Source: Planctomycetales bacterium (lineage in GTDB: Bacteria; Planctomycetota; Phycisphaerae; SM23-33). From it: a DNA stretch of 64,000 nt. The notes beneath the pieces are model-generated. The model was not told where the DNA came from and ran no database searches. It saw only the letters and a program-made list of their open reading frames with translations. Numbering within the stretch: the first letter of the stretch is position 1; the number at the start of each line of letters is the position of its first letter. Below are positions 54,422-64,000 of the stretch, one piece after another. Location: NCBI GenBank assembly GCA_030612725.1, contig JAUWNJ010000003.1:1-64000 (forward strand), given 5' to 3'. The translations under genes were made by a program, and so were the position numbers.

Positions 54422-56029
54422 GTGAGACAATGTTCCGCGCCCCCGACCGGACCTGAAGCACTGCTTTCGGCGTCGTGCAAGCGACGAGCAGTTGTGGGTT
54501 GGTTTGTCGCGTTGGGCGTGGCGCTGGTTCTCTACGGTTTGACCATCGCGCCGGACCTGGTCTGGCATGATGCGGGAGACTACCAGTGGCAAGCGGCGAG
54601 AATGAATTTGTCTCGTCCCGGTGATACCGTTCGCGTACATCCGTTCTTCGTGATCCTGTCCCACGTTTTGGGCAAAGTGGGTCTGTGGAACTATGCCGAA
54701 GCCGCCAACGTTACCAGCGTAATCGGTACGGCGTTGTTGGCAGCCAACATCTGGTTGATCGCGTACCTCATCATCCGTCGCCTTGGGGCGGCTACGATTG
54801 GCTTTCTCTCCTGCCTGTTGGCGCACACAATCTGGCAGCAAGGCGTGCAGGCGCAGACATACGGTTGGTCCAACGCTTTCATGTCGGCGATGATTGTGGT
54901 CGCTATCTGTTACATATACACCCATCGGGTCCGTTGGTTGCTATTGATGTTCTTTCTCGGCGGCGTGGGGTTGAGCGCACACGTGATGTCGCAGTTGGTT
55001 CTGGTCGTGCTGGGTATTTGGGTGCTCTTTCAGGTGTTTCGTCGGCGAACGCCCGCCTGGATTCTTCCGGCGGGTATTGTGCTCTGGGTCGTGGGAGGCG
55101 CGCTGTTCTGGTACGTGGTATATCTGGAATTTCAGCGAACCGGAAGTGTCAACCAAGCGCTGGTATCGGCTTTCGTGGGCAAGTGGAGCCGGTCCGTCTT
55201 CAATGTGAGCGGGGTTCCGAAGATGCTTCTTCGCAGTTTCATGATGCTTGTGCTGAATTTCCCGACCCCCATTGCTTTACTGGGCATCTGGGGTATTTGG
55301 CGAAGCCGTCGGCTGCTGCGGGGGACCCCACTGGCCGGATTATTGGGCGCTATGTTGGCCCTTTACACGCTCTTTGCCTGTCGATACCAGGTGCCGAACC
55401 AGAACTTCTTCTTCACGCCGGCGTATGCGCTTGTTGCGGTCTATATCGCCTTGGGGGTGCACGCGACCGGATGGTGCGAACGCAAGTGGGCGCTGTTGGT
55501 TCTCGTTGCTCTGACGGTTTCCGTGGCGCCGACGTATTGGGCGATGACCCATGTCGCCAGGGCATGGAAGGTGGACCTGCGAGGGCGCGGAAAGCACGAG
55601 CGTGTTATTCCATACCGAGATTTCTATACTTATTACCTGTTACCGTGGCAGCATGTTCAGACCGGACCGCGGCGATTTGCCGAGGAAGCGATTGGGTCCC
55701 TACCGCCTGACGCTGTTCTAATCGCCGACTCCACTACGGTTCCGCCGTTGGGTTATGTGCGATACATTGAGGGGCAACGACCGGACGTGCTAGTGATGGG
55801 TACGGGTTTCGACCAGCAATCGCCCTCGGTCAGGAACTATTGGTCAAGCACGCATAACTTGCTGCCCGGGTTACGAGCCGAAGGCCGACGGGTCTTTGTC
55901 GTCTCCGGCAACCCTTCCTACATGCCGAAATGGGTCTCGCGGTATGCGAGGGTTGAACCGTTTGGCATCATCTTCGAGGTCAAACCTCGCAAACCAAAGG
56001 GTAGCCAGGCAGGACAATCACGCCGGTAA
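54422..56029 (+). CDS. Multi-pass membrane protein (DUF2723/glycosyltransferase 39-like)
   Basis: APDLVWHDAGDYQWQAARMNL and about 10 TM segments; GTG start inferred. Confidence 0.75.
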   Translation: MRQCSAPPTGPEALLSASCKRRAVVGWFVALGVALVLYGLTIAPDLVWHDAGDYQWQAARMNLSRPGDTVRVHPFFVILSHVLGKVGLWNYAEAANVTSVIGTALLAANIWLIAYLIIRRLGAATIGFLSCLLAHTIWQQGVQAQTYGWSNAFMSAMIVVAICYIYTHRVRWLLLMFFLGGVGLSAHVMSQLVLVVLGIWVLFQVFRRRTPAWILPAGIVLWVVGGALFWYVVYLEFQRTGSVNQALVSAFVGKWSRSVFNVSGVPKMLLRSFMMLVLNFPTPIALLGIWGIWRSRRLLRGTPLAGLLGAMLALYTLFACRYQVPNQNFFFTPAYALVAVYIALGVHATGWCERKWALLVLVALTVSVAPTYWAMTHVARAWKVDLRGRGKHERVIPYRDFYTYYLLPWQHVQTGPRRFAEEAIGSLPPDAVLIADSTTVPPLGYVRYIEGQRPDVLVMGTGFDQQSPSVRNYWSSTHNLLPGLRAEGRRVFVVSGNPSYMPKWVSRYARVEPFGIIFEVKPRKPKGSQAGQSRR

Positions 56030-56138
56030 ATAGATTTCCTCCGGTACGAGAAGCCTTTTGTGGAGGGGCAAAAGCCATTTGGTCGATATGAAGTGCAGAA
56101 TCATCGGCGTATTACGAAAGGACGCTGTTGGAAACAGC

Positions 56139-57128
56139 ATGAATGATAATGTCGAACAAATCAGCAAGGTTCCCGCCTCTACCCGCACGGGTCTTGGTGC
56201 GGTTGTCGAGACCTTGCGGATTCCGCATTGGATCAAGAATGTTTTCGTGGCTGCGCCAATCCTGTTTTCCAACCGGTTTGACGACCCACAGGCATGGGGC
56301 ATGTGTATCCTGGCCGTGGCGGCGTTCTGTCTGCTCAGCAGCGCGATTTACCTGATAAACGACATCGCCGACCGCAAATCCGACCAGACTCACCCGGTCA
56401 AGAAGGACAGGCCAGTCGCATCGGGACGATTGTCGCCGTTGGTAGCAGCCATCGCGGCGGTGGTACTGCTGGCAGGTGGGATGGGAATCGTCGCGCACCT
56501 CTGCCGCAAGTTGTATCAACCCGGTATGCCACTGGCGGGAATGGGGCTTGCGGTCTGGGCGGGTGCATATATGCTGATTAACCTCGCATACAACCTCGGA
56601 CTGAAGGGCAAGCCTATACTCGACGTTATTATCGTGGCGATGGGGTTCGTGCTCCGCGCCATGGCCGGGGCTGCCGTCATCGCCGTGGTCATCAGTCCCT
56701 GGCTGGTGGTTTGCACGTTCATGCTGTGTTTGTTTATCGCTCTGGCCAAGCGACGCAGCGAAATTATCGCCCTGGGAGACTCGGCTGGAGATACCCGTCG
56801 GGTACATGGATTTTACACATTGGCAAATCTCGACCATATGCTGTCCGTTTCGGCGGGTCTGGCGATTCTGACCTACAGTCTGTATTGCCTGGCTCCGGCT
56901 ACGGTTGCGCGTATCGGTTCATCGCATATGATATGGACCATTCCGCTGGTGGTTTATGGAATGTTCCGCTACTACTGCCTGACGTTGTCAGCCGGCGGTG
57001 GCGACCCGGTGCGAGTGCTCCTGCGGGACAAGGTTCTCTGGCTGGTCGGAGCGGCGTGGCTTGGGTGCGTAATTGTGGTTCTGCGATGGGGTGCCGATGA
57101 TGCGGTGCGCGGGCTGCTGTTGCAGTAA
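56139..57128 (+). CDS. UbiA prenyltransferase family (decaprenyl-phosphate phosphoribosyltransferase-like)
   Basis: RIPHWIKNVFVAAPILFSNRF, YLINDIADRKSDQTHPVKKDRPVASGRLS; start uncertain. Confidence 0.9.
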   Translation: MNDNVEQISKVPASTRTGLGAVVETLRIPHWIKNVFVAAPILFSNRFDDPQAWGMCILAVAAFCLLSSAIYLINDIADRKSDQTHPVKKDRPVASGRLSPLVAAIAAVVLLAGGMGIVAHLCRKLYQPGMPLAGMGLAVWAGAYMLINLAYNLGLKGKPILDVIIVAMGFVLRAMAGAAVIAVVISPWLVVCTFMLCLFIALAKRRSEIIALGDSAGDTRRVHGFYTLANLDHMLSVSAGLAILTYSLYCLAPATVARIGSSHMIWTIPLVVYGMFRYYCLTLSAGGGDPVRVLLRDKVLWLVGAAWLGCVIVVLRWGADDAVRGLLLQ

Positions 57129-57140
57129 GTATGTTTAGAG

Positions 57141-57256
57141 AATATTGAATATTGAACAAAAAATGTCGAATTTCGAAGTAAAAGAAACAAATCGCCTTCG
57201 TAGGGATGTTTTTTTCACTTCGTAATTCAAAATTCTCTGTTCAATATTCAATATTC
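57141..57256. repeat. MITE-like element with 19-bp perfect inverted ends between convergent genes
   Basis: GAATATTGAATATTGAACA (57141-57159) / TGTTCAATATTCAATATTC (57238-57256); internal arms partly complementary. Confidence 0.85.
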
Positions 57257-57296
57257 ATTTTTCATCTGTTTCTCATTATCCCGCACTGCCATATTA

Positions 57297-59987
57297 TCAC
57301 TTAACTTTTTCATATACTTTTCCCGCTTCGCGGATCAGCGACGTTCGCCATGTCTGAAGTTGCTCCGGTGATACTGATATCGCTCGCATCCGCCGGCTGT
57401 CGTATCTTGGCGGCTTGGAGTCGGCGGTGATGCGAATTTCCATCAGTATTTTTTCCAGCGACGAAGCATTTTGGGATTTCTCTTTCGCTTTTCGGACGAG
57501 CGTTTCGCACCGGCAGGCGAGGTCGTAGTCCGCGACGCTCTGTTGGAACTTCAACAATCCCAGCGTAGGCTCGAAGTCGCCCTTACGCGCGGGTAGCAGC
57601 AGGTTTCGCGGATCGAAGAAAAACGCGTTGAACGGGGGTCTGTAAGCGAATATTCGGCTTATGTACGCTCCGTCGGCTCCGACGCCCCAGCAGTAGAAAC
57701 CTCCGGTGTACACGTCGGGGTAACTTATTCGAATAGCGAATATCTTGTTTCGACCGGTTTTTTTAAACTTTTCACCGATACCACCGAGGTCTTTGTGGTT
57801 CGGTACGCAGATAAGCGTCTCCAGCGCTGAAAGCAATTTTGCCTGCTGTACCGACTCCATACTGCTGAGGCTCGACGCCGACGTGCTGATGGCCGGAGCG
57901 CCCCCCTTGGTCCGGCGCACCGCCAAGGCCCTCTTGGCAACCCCCGAGAGCGATTTTTCGTTCTGTCCATGCCCGCAGTACAATGAGTAATCGGTAAATT
58001 TATTTTTACCCGCAATGTCATTGCACATCCTGACCGTATCGCGGATTTTGTTGAGATATTGTATGGTTCCGGGCTGGACCCGAGAAAATTGCAGCACCCA
58101 GTGAACGGGATTGAGATTGACGAGCATCCTTCCGTGGTGATCCGGACGCGGATATTTCTGAAGGTTATTTATCATCGGAGCCGGTTGGAGTTTGAGCGTA
58201 TTCGTCATTGTCGGCCCGTTGACCATCACGGCATTGATGCCCGCGTCGTAGAGGCGGGTGAGTATGTCTTTAGTCGCCCTGTTCCGGTGCTGGACGGACA
58301 GGATATATGCCAGCGAGTAATATGCCTCTGCGCAATCGCCGGTCTTCATAACGGCGAATGTCCGCTTCCGTTCAGCCCGGTCTGAACCGATGTTGACGAC
58401 TTCGAGTTCGACCGGAATCTGCGTCTGGGCCCGGTCGAGCGTAATGCGGACAGTTCCTTTATAGACGCCTGTGCGTGTTCGTCCGGGCACTTCGGCACGC
58501 AGTATAAACCAATACACGCCGCCGGCGCTTACGTTGCGGAAATTTCGTACGGGAAGGAACGGCTGATAATGTACGCAGGCGTTTTCGACGACCGGCATCG
58601 TATCGAGAGCGTAGAGTTCCCATCTACCCGACGGAACGGCGGGTTTTCCGGGATCGCGCAGGGCATCAATACGAAGGTTAAGCATTTTACCGTCCTTGCA
58701 CGGTACTGCCGCAATCGCCGCAATTGTTGAAGAACCCGAAGCAACTGTAAGTTTGAGAACATCGGCGCGGTGTTCGGCCTTGGGAACATGCTTGCGATTG
58801 AACCAATCATTTCGAGGCGGACTGAATACGATGCATCCGCCCTTTGTCTCTTCCGGCGTCGGCGTTACGTTGCAGCGGGTATGGTGTTGGGTGGCGAGAA
58901 CGAATTGCCTGCGATAACGCAGGAGATCCTGCTCCAGTTGTTTGACGTAAGCACGGGTCGCATTTTGCGACTTTCGGGGCGATATGATTACCGCCGCCAA
59001 CTGGCAATTGAGCAATTCGAGGCGGTTTTTATCGCCCTTCAGTGAACATTCAACACCGGAGACAACAGCGGGCACAAAGGATTTCCGGAACCATTCAGTC
59101 GTCCATGGCTGATCTTTACCACGAAGCAACCCATCGGGCGAAAGCATCTGCCCCGGCAAAAATCGGCGACGAAGGATGGACTTTCGATTCATTTTGGCTG
59201 AATACTCGGCTGGGGAGGAAAAATCACGAGCGTAGTGCGTCATCCACACCCATACCGTAGATTGCCCCTCACTACGCAAAGTGATGGTTTCCAACCGCTT
59301 ATGCCCCATCTGACGACCGGTAAAATCGCCCATAAGCGGGTCAGGATAGCGGTTCGCGTAGGATAATATTTCGTGAGCCCCGCTCCACGCGATGGAAGTA
59401 CCTTCCGCGCCGGCCGGTTCAAAACCTGGCCAGAGCACCTGGTTTGGCGGACCGAAATCAAGCAGTATCACCCCGCCCGGCGGTACAGCCGGAGTAACCA
59501 AACGCACGTTATCGATAACGACCGGATGTTGACCCGGATTGTGCAACGTGACAGTAAGCGGTTTTTCAGGCCAGGCGCCGCGATGCGCCCGAGCCACCAG
59601 TCCCAAAGGAACTGCCAGCGTGTCGGTTCCCGGCGAGACATATCCCCGACGTGAAAGAATTTTCCCGAACGACACATTGAGCGAAGCCATTACAGGGCGG
59701 ACCTCGAATGTGTCAATTTTAAGCCACCCGACCTTGCTTATGGCCCCGGCGGGAACCTGGATCGTAACTTTTGCACCGGGCGACAATTGCAATGCTCCGA
59801 CCCCTTCGGTAACGGCATCGACGCCCTTCACCGGGGAGACTTTTCCAGAGGTTTTCAAACTTTCGGGCTTCTCGAAGCCTTCGAGCAGCACCTCACCGGC
59901 ATGGGCCGGTACGGAAACCGAGGCCGTTAGAAAAACCACCAAAAGAAAAATCAGCACGTAAGGAAAGAATGTCTTTCCGATATCCAT
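57297..59987 (-). CDS. Large exported protein, possibly glycoside hydrolase-like (DUF4091 type)
   Basis: 896 aa, signal peptide FFPYVLIFLLVVFLTASVSVPAHAGE. Confidence 0.6.
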   Translation of the reverse strand: MDIGKTFFPYVLIFLLVVFLTASVSVPAHAGEVLLEGFEKPESLKTSGKVSPVKGVDAVTEGVGALQLSPGAKVTIQVPAGAISKVGWLKIDTFEVRPVMASLNVSFGKILSRRGYVSPGTDTLAVPLGLVARAHRGAWPEKPLTVTLHNPGQHPVVIDNVRLVTPAVPPGGVILLDFGPPNQVLWPGFEPAGAEGTSIAWSGAHEILSYANRYPDPLMGDFTGRQMGHKRLETITLRSEGQSTVWVWMTHYARDFSSPAEYSAKMNRKSILRRRFLPGQMLSPDGLLRGKDQPWTTEWFRKSFVPAVVSGVECSLKGDKNRLELLNCQLAAVIISPRKSQNATRAYVKQLEQDLLRYRRQFVLATQHHTRCNVTPTPEETKGGCIVFSPPRNDWFNRKHVPKAEHRADVLKLTVASGSSTIAAIAAVPCKDGKMLNLRIDALRDPGKPAVPSGRWELYALDTMPVVENACVHYQPFLPVRNFRNVSAGGVYWFILRAEVPGRTRTGVYKGTVRITLDRAQTQIPVELEVVNIGSDRAERKRTFAVMKTGDCAEAYYSLAYILSVQHRNRATKDILTRLYDAGINAVMVNGPTMTNTLKLQPAPMINNLQKYPRPDHHGRMLVNLNPVHWVLQFSRVQPGTIQYLNKIRDTVRMCNDIAGKNKFTDYSLYCGHGQNEKSLSGVAKRALAVRRTKGGAPAISTSASSLSSMESVQQAKLLSALETLICVPNHKDLGGIGEKFKKTGRNKIFAIRISYPDVYTGGFYCWGVGADGAYISRIFAYRPPFNAFFFDPRNLLLPARKGDFEPTLGLLKFQQSVADYDLACRCETLVRKAKEKSQNASSLEKILMEIRITADSKPPRYDSRRMRAISVSPEQLQTWRTSLIREAGKVYEKVK

Positions 59988-60028
59988 ATCACACCTCGCG
60001 TCCAGCGTTCCACGTATTGGTACGTAGT

Positions 60029-60074
60029 ATCGCTACGCGCTGCTATGCGTAGCATCACTACGTGACACACAACC
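60029..60074. repeat. Imperfect inverted repeat upstream of exported protein gene
   Basis: ACGTAGTATCGCTACGC...GCGTAGCATCACTACGT. Confidence 0.5.
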
Positions 60075-60240
60075 ATCACACTATCTTTTAACCCTGCAGA
60101 TAAAGTAAATGTTCTGCTGATTTCGTCAACGGTTATATCGTAGCGAAATTCGCACCGGTTCTCGGTATGATATTAAAATACCACGAAAAAGATTGAGCCT
60201 CAAGAGACACGTTTGCCGTATAATAATGCAGGAGAACGGT

Positions 60241-61422
60241 ATGGTATCTACATGGAAGAGGCTGATTTTGGTATCAGTTGTTGCGATTGCGCTATGGCCT
60301 GTCCTTCTTTACGCCCAGTCTCGAAGCCGGCACAAATGGAAAACGCCGAGTGTTGGCGGTCTCAGTACTATAGGGGGGGATTTTTCGATTTATTCTTCCG
60401 GTCTTGGCGGGCTGAGGAGGCCTGGTACGGGCATGCCGACAGGTATATTGAAAAGTTCCCTTTTGAGTAATTACAATCTCCGTCGCGGTGGCGCCGCCAA
60501 GGCAGAAACTCTCGGAACCGCTCTTCCTAAACTCTCCGGTAGTATAAAAGGGCAATCCTACGGTACCACAAGGATTAAACTGACCACTCCGATGGGAAAT
60601 ACGGGATTGCCTAAAACGACAGGGGGCATAAGAAGCGATACCACCCCCACCGGCGCGCGGTCCGAACTTGCATCCAAAATCGGACGACAACCCACAACTT
60701 CGAGTACGACAAAACCAAAAAAGATCAAACCGATTTCCTCATTTGTACCGCCCGAACCAAGCCGGTATCAAAAATACATGAAACAGGGCGACCAGGCCTT
60801 TCGGGCAGAGCAATTCGCCGAATCGTCCAAATCCTTCGACGTCGCAGTCTCAATGGGGCGGTATCTACCGGAAAGCCACCTCAGTTTGGTCCACGCATAT
60901 TTCGCCATGGGACGTTATCACTCGGCAGCATATCACCTGCGTCGGACCTTGAAGTATTTCCCTGATCTACCTATGGTGTCTATGCGCATCCGCCTGTTCT
61001 ATGGTCGGACCGCAACATTCGTCGCCCACGTAGATAAATTACGCCGGGAGATCAAAGAGTCAGGCGCTGATGCGGACCTGTCTTTGCTTCTGGGATACGT
61101 CCGTTATTTCGACAACGACGAAGCCGATGCCGCAAAAGTGCTTCGAAGCGCCTGGAACACAGGAAAAGGAAATAAGGCAACGATCGAAGCAATTGAGACT
61201 TTCTGGTCCGGTATGGTCGCTGCCGGTAAGGTGGAGAGCCCCTTGGGAACTAAAACGCAACCGCCCCGTCCTGCCCCGGTCAGTCGGGACAAACCGACGG
61301 GTAAGTATTTGGTTTCGCCGCCGCCGGCGACTCGTCAACCAACTACCGCCCCCGCCGTCAAAAACGCGAAAAAACGTACAGAAAACAAAAACTCCCCGGA
61401 AAAAGGGCAGGATAAAAAATGA
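60241..61422 (+). CDS. Exported protein with TPR-like repeats
   Basis: Signal peptide RLILVSVVAIALWPVLLYAQS; YMKQGDQAFRAEQFAESSKSFDVAVSMG..HLSLVHAYFAMGRYHSAAYHLRRTL. Confidence 0.8.
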   Translation: MVSTWKRLILVSVVAIALWPVLLYAQSRSRHKWKTPSVGGLSTIGGDFSIYSSGLGGLRRPGTGMPTGILKSSLLSNYNLRRGGAAKAETLGTALPKLSGSIKGQSYGTTRIKLTTPMGNTGLPKTTGGIRSDTTPTGARSELASKIGRQPTTSSTTKPKKIKPISSFVPPEPSRYQKYMKQGDQAFRAEQFAESSKSFDVAVSMGRYLPESHLSLVHAYFAMGRYHSAAYHLRRTLKYFPDLPMVSMRIRLFYGRTATFVAHVDKLRREIKESGADADLSLLLGYVRYFDNDEADAAKVLRSAWNTGKGNKATIEAIETFWSGMVAAGKVESPLGTKTQPPRPAPVSRDKPTGKYLVSPPPATRQPTTAPAVKNAKKRTENKNSPEKGQDKK

Positions 61423-61612
61423 CCTGCCAAAAAAGCCGAAGCGGTTCTATTCCATATTGCAGGACGAAGTTTTTCCGAAAGTCGGGTATAACAAAGAGAA
61501 AACCCTCTGAAACATACTGATGCGCCCTGCGTTACACTATTAAAGGCGATTTCCTGGTAATCCGATAAGCCTAATAGCAGCAAGGGTATAGGTGTATTTA
61601 CAGTGTCCGGAC

Positions 61613-63673
61613 ATGGGTAACGATTCTTTAAAATCAGAACATGATGGGCCGCACATCAGGTTCCTGGCCTGGTGCGCCAACGTGGCGATTCGCTACCGCT
61701 TGGTATTTAATCTTGTGGTTCATAACTTCCTGTTCGCGCTGGCGTTACTGCTGGCGTACTTGGTCTGGTTTGAGGCGGCCTACCGACAAGCGGACACGGG
61801 CAACTGGTTCGTAAGACTGTATCTGACTCAGTTGCCGTTCGTTCTGATCGTCAAGTCCATAATCTTCCATTGGTTGAAACTGTTTAGAGGATGGTGGCGG
61901 TATGCAGGTATCCGTGATGTGGTTAGCATTCTCATAGCCAGTTGGTTGTTCCTGTTGGTGGCCTATGTGACGGTCGGTGTATTCTTTTGGCTTCCCAAAC
62001 AATTGGGTAAGGAGCCTATCCTCACGACTTATAGTCAGGGTGTGATGTTATTGGATTTTCTGGCGACGGTCTTCCTTGTCTGCACCGCCAGGCTGGGAGC
62101 GAGGTTCTATCGCGAGGAGTTGCGACCGGCTTCAGCAGACGGCATCCAGCGGGTCCTTATCGTCGGGGCTGGAAATGCCGCCGAATCGCTTCTGCGGGAA
62201 ATTCATCGAATGAAGGCAGAACGTTACCGCGTAGTCGGACTGGTCGATGACGACCCCGCAAAAAAAGGTATTTTCATCCACGGTGTGCCTGTTCGAGGAA
62301 CTGTTGCCGACATAAAGCAAATCTGCGAAGAAGAAGAGAACATAGACGAGATTCTCATCGCCGTTCCCTCTGCCAACCAGAAAGAATTGCGACGGATTAT
62401 CAAGGTCTGCCAGGGAACGAAACTGAAATTCCAGACCCTCCCGTCAATGGATGCGTTGATTGACGGGCGATTCATCGTCAGCCAGTTCCGCAAAGTCCAG
62501 ATCGACGACCTGCTCGGACGAAAGGCGGTCAAACTGGACACCGAGGCAGTGGCCACCTTCATCAACGGACGCAGAGTCCTCGTTACCGGAGCCGGTGGAA
62601 GCATCGGTTCGGAAATGTGCCGGCAAATCTGCCTGTACGCACCGTCCAAATTAATCCTTCTGGAGCAGACCGAAAACGTTATCTTCGACATCGGAAACGA
62701 ACTTCGGCGTGATTTCCCCGACATCAACATCGCCTCGATTATCTGCGACATCTACGACCGTCAACGGGTAATGGGTGTATTCGAAGCCGAAAAACCCGAA
62801 GTCGTCGTCCATGCCGCTGCGCACAAGCACGTCCCGCTGATGGAAACCAATCCGTGCGAAGCCATAAAAAATAACATATTCGGAACCAAAAATGTGGCCG
62901 ACGCCGCCTGTGAATTCGGAGTAAAGGAATTCGTCCAGATATCGACCGACAAAGCCGTCAATCCGTCCTCGATAATGGGCGCATCCAAACGAGTGGCGGA
63001 GATTTATACCCAGTCGCTCAACGGACGGGACGGATGCCCCACGCAGTTCAAGTCGGTGCGATTCGGAAACGTCCTTGGCTCATCCGGATCGGTCGTTCCA
63101 ACCTTCGAGCGCCAGATACGGCAAGGTGGACCTATTACAGTAACTCACCCGGAGATGACACGGTACTTCATGACCATTCCCGAAGCCTCTCAACTGGTCC
63201 TCCAAGCCGCCGCTACAGGGTCCGGCGGGGAGATTTTCCTGCTGGATATGGGTGAACCGGTAAAGATCGTCGATCTCGCACGCGATATGATAACGCTCAG
63301 CGGAATGAAGGTCGGCGAGGACATCGACATCGCCTTCTCCGGAATCAGGCCTGGCGAGAAACTTTTCGAGGAACTCCGCACCGCCGGAGAAGACATCGCG
63401 CCAACCGTCCACTCAAAAGTCAAAATCTGGAAGCACCGAATCGTCGATTGGGAATTAATCCGGAAGGTTCTGGAAGAACTTCAAACGCTGACAAACTGCC
63501 CCGACCGGGAAAAAATCATCGCGACGATAAAACGACTCGTACCGGAATACGACCCGCAAAATCCACCCTCGGACAAAGCCCACGGACTGCCGGGCCACGA
63601 CAGGCTCCCCGACTCGGTCACCGTGACGAACGGTCGCCCTGACGAGCGTTCCGCGGGTTCGGTAAAGACTTAA
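61613..63673 (+). CDS. Nucleoside-diphosphate sugar epimerase/dehydratase, polysaccharide biosynthesis (CapD/WbpM-like)
   Basis: VLVTGAGGSIGSEMCRQI, HAAAHKHVPLMETNPCEAIKNNIFGT, ISTDKAVNPSSIMGASKR. Confidence 0.95.
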   Translation: MGNDSLKSEHDGPHIRFLAWCANVAIRYRLVFNLVVHNFLFALALLLAYLVWFEAAYRQADTGNWFVRLYLTQLPFVLIVKSIIFHWLKLFRGWWRYAGIRDVVSILIASWLFLLVAYVTVGVFFWLPKQLGKEPILTTYSQGVMLLDFLATVFLVCTARLGARFYREELRPASADGIQRVLIVGAGNAAESLLREIHRMKAERYRVVGLVDDDPAKKGIFIHGVPVRGTVADIKQICEEEENIDEILIAVPSANQKELRRIIKVCQGTKLKFQTLPSMDALIDGRFIVSQFRKVQIDDLLGRKAVKLDTEAVATFINGRRVLVTGAGGSIGSEMCRQICLYAPSKLILLEQTENVIFDIGNELRRDFPDINIASIICDIYDRQRVMGVFEAEKPEVVVHAAAHKHVPLMETNPCEAIKNNIFGTKNVADAACEFGVKEFVQISTDKAVNPSSIMGASKRVAEIYTQSLNGRDGCPTQFKSVRFGNVLGSSGSVVPTFERQIRQGGPITVTHPEMTRYFMTIPEASQLVLQAAATGSGGEIFLLDMGEPVKIVDLARDMITLSGMKVGEDIDIAFSGIRPGEKLFEELRTAGEDIAPTVHSKVKIWKHRIVDWELIRKVLEELQTLTNCPDREKIIATIKRLVPEYDPQNPPSDKAHGLPGHDRLPDSVTVTNGRPDERSAGSVKT

Positions 63674-63694
63674 AGGATTATGGGCAAATTTCCG

Positions 63695-64000
63695 CTAACT
63701 TGCGGGGGCAGGTCGGTTTCGGCGACGACGGCGTTTGGTGAGCAGGCTAATTGCGCCAACGGTCAGTAGTATAAGGCTACCCGGTTCGGGGGCATCTGCC
63801 TCAATAATCAAAGTCGGACGGTCTGACACATTCGCCGCACCGCTACCGTAAAAATAAGGAACCGAAGTTCTGTTGCTCTCCAGCCTCAGCCCGTTATTAG
63901 GCGTCGCACCGGCGATCCAGTCCTGGACCCCGGCGGTATTGAGTGAAACCTCCAGCGTTTCCCCATCCCAGCTGCTTCCGCTTCCGCCAAGCCAGTAATC
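63695..64000 (-). CDS. PEP-CTERM sorting-signal protein, partial (C-terminus)
   Basis: C-terminal APEPGSLILLTVGAISLLTKRRRRRNRPAPAS*. Confidence 0.85.
   Translation of the reverse strand, partial: DYWLGGSGSSWDGETLEVSLNTAGVQDWIAGATPNNGLRLESNRTSVPYFYGSGAANVSDRPTLIIEADAPEPGSLILLTVGAISLLTKRRRRRNRPAPAS

Noticed and set aside
1-64000. CRISPR arrays, rRNA operons, intact prophage or transposase genes
   Set aside because: No regularly spaced direct repeats, rRNA signatures, phage structural genes or intact transposases were recognised by reading.

Overview
This 64 kb window is a moderately high-GC bacterial chromosome segment. Overall gene content, a PEP-CTERM tail at the right edge and abundant palindromic repeats suggest the Planctomycetes/Phycisphaerae sphere; this is inference only. 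Most of it is ordinary: surE, cstA, murJ, nadA, the hypFCDE maturation cluster, purD, pyrRBC, topA, two radical SAM/SPASM proteins, envelope polysaccharide genes and two tRNAs. No CRISPR array or rRNA was seen. The accessory content has several layers. (1) A candidate island lies between tRNA-Pro(GGG) (2342-2416) and a 13-bp copy of its 3' end at 15043-15055, next to tRNA-His. It carries a truncated tyrosine recombinase, a TetR/radical SAM pair, and a TetR/RND-efflux/PlsC operon with two matching operator-like palindromes. A diverged second copy of the RND C-terminus lies downstream of plsC. (2) A two-gene nucleotidyltransferase plus winged-helix-like module (26205-27831) sits between nadA and hypE, flanked by diverged partial duplications of both gene ends. 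(3) A dGTPase plus CCA/polyA-polymerase-like nucleotidyltransferase pair (48312-50622) is AT-richer than its neighbours and is my best candidate for an under-described defence-type system. (4) An XRE-Fic module with a clear palindromic promoter lies near a HEPN-like RNxxxH protein. (5) dinD is followed by a decayed type III restriction-enzyme start. (6) At least six families of palindromic/MITE-like repeats are present, two of them inside the hypF coding sequence. All functional calls come from reading motifs by eye; no database search was possible.
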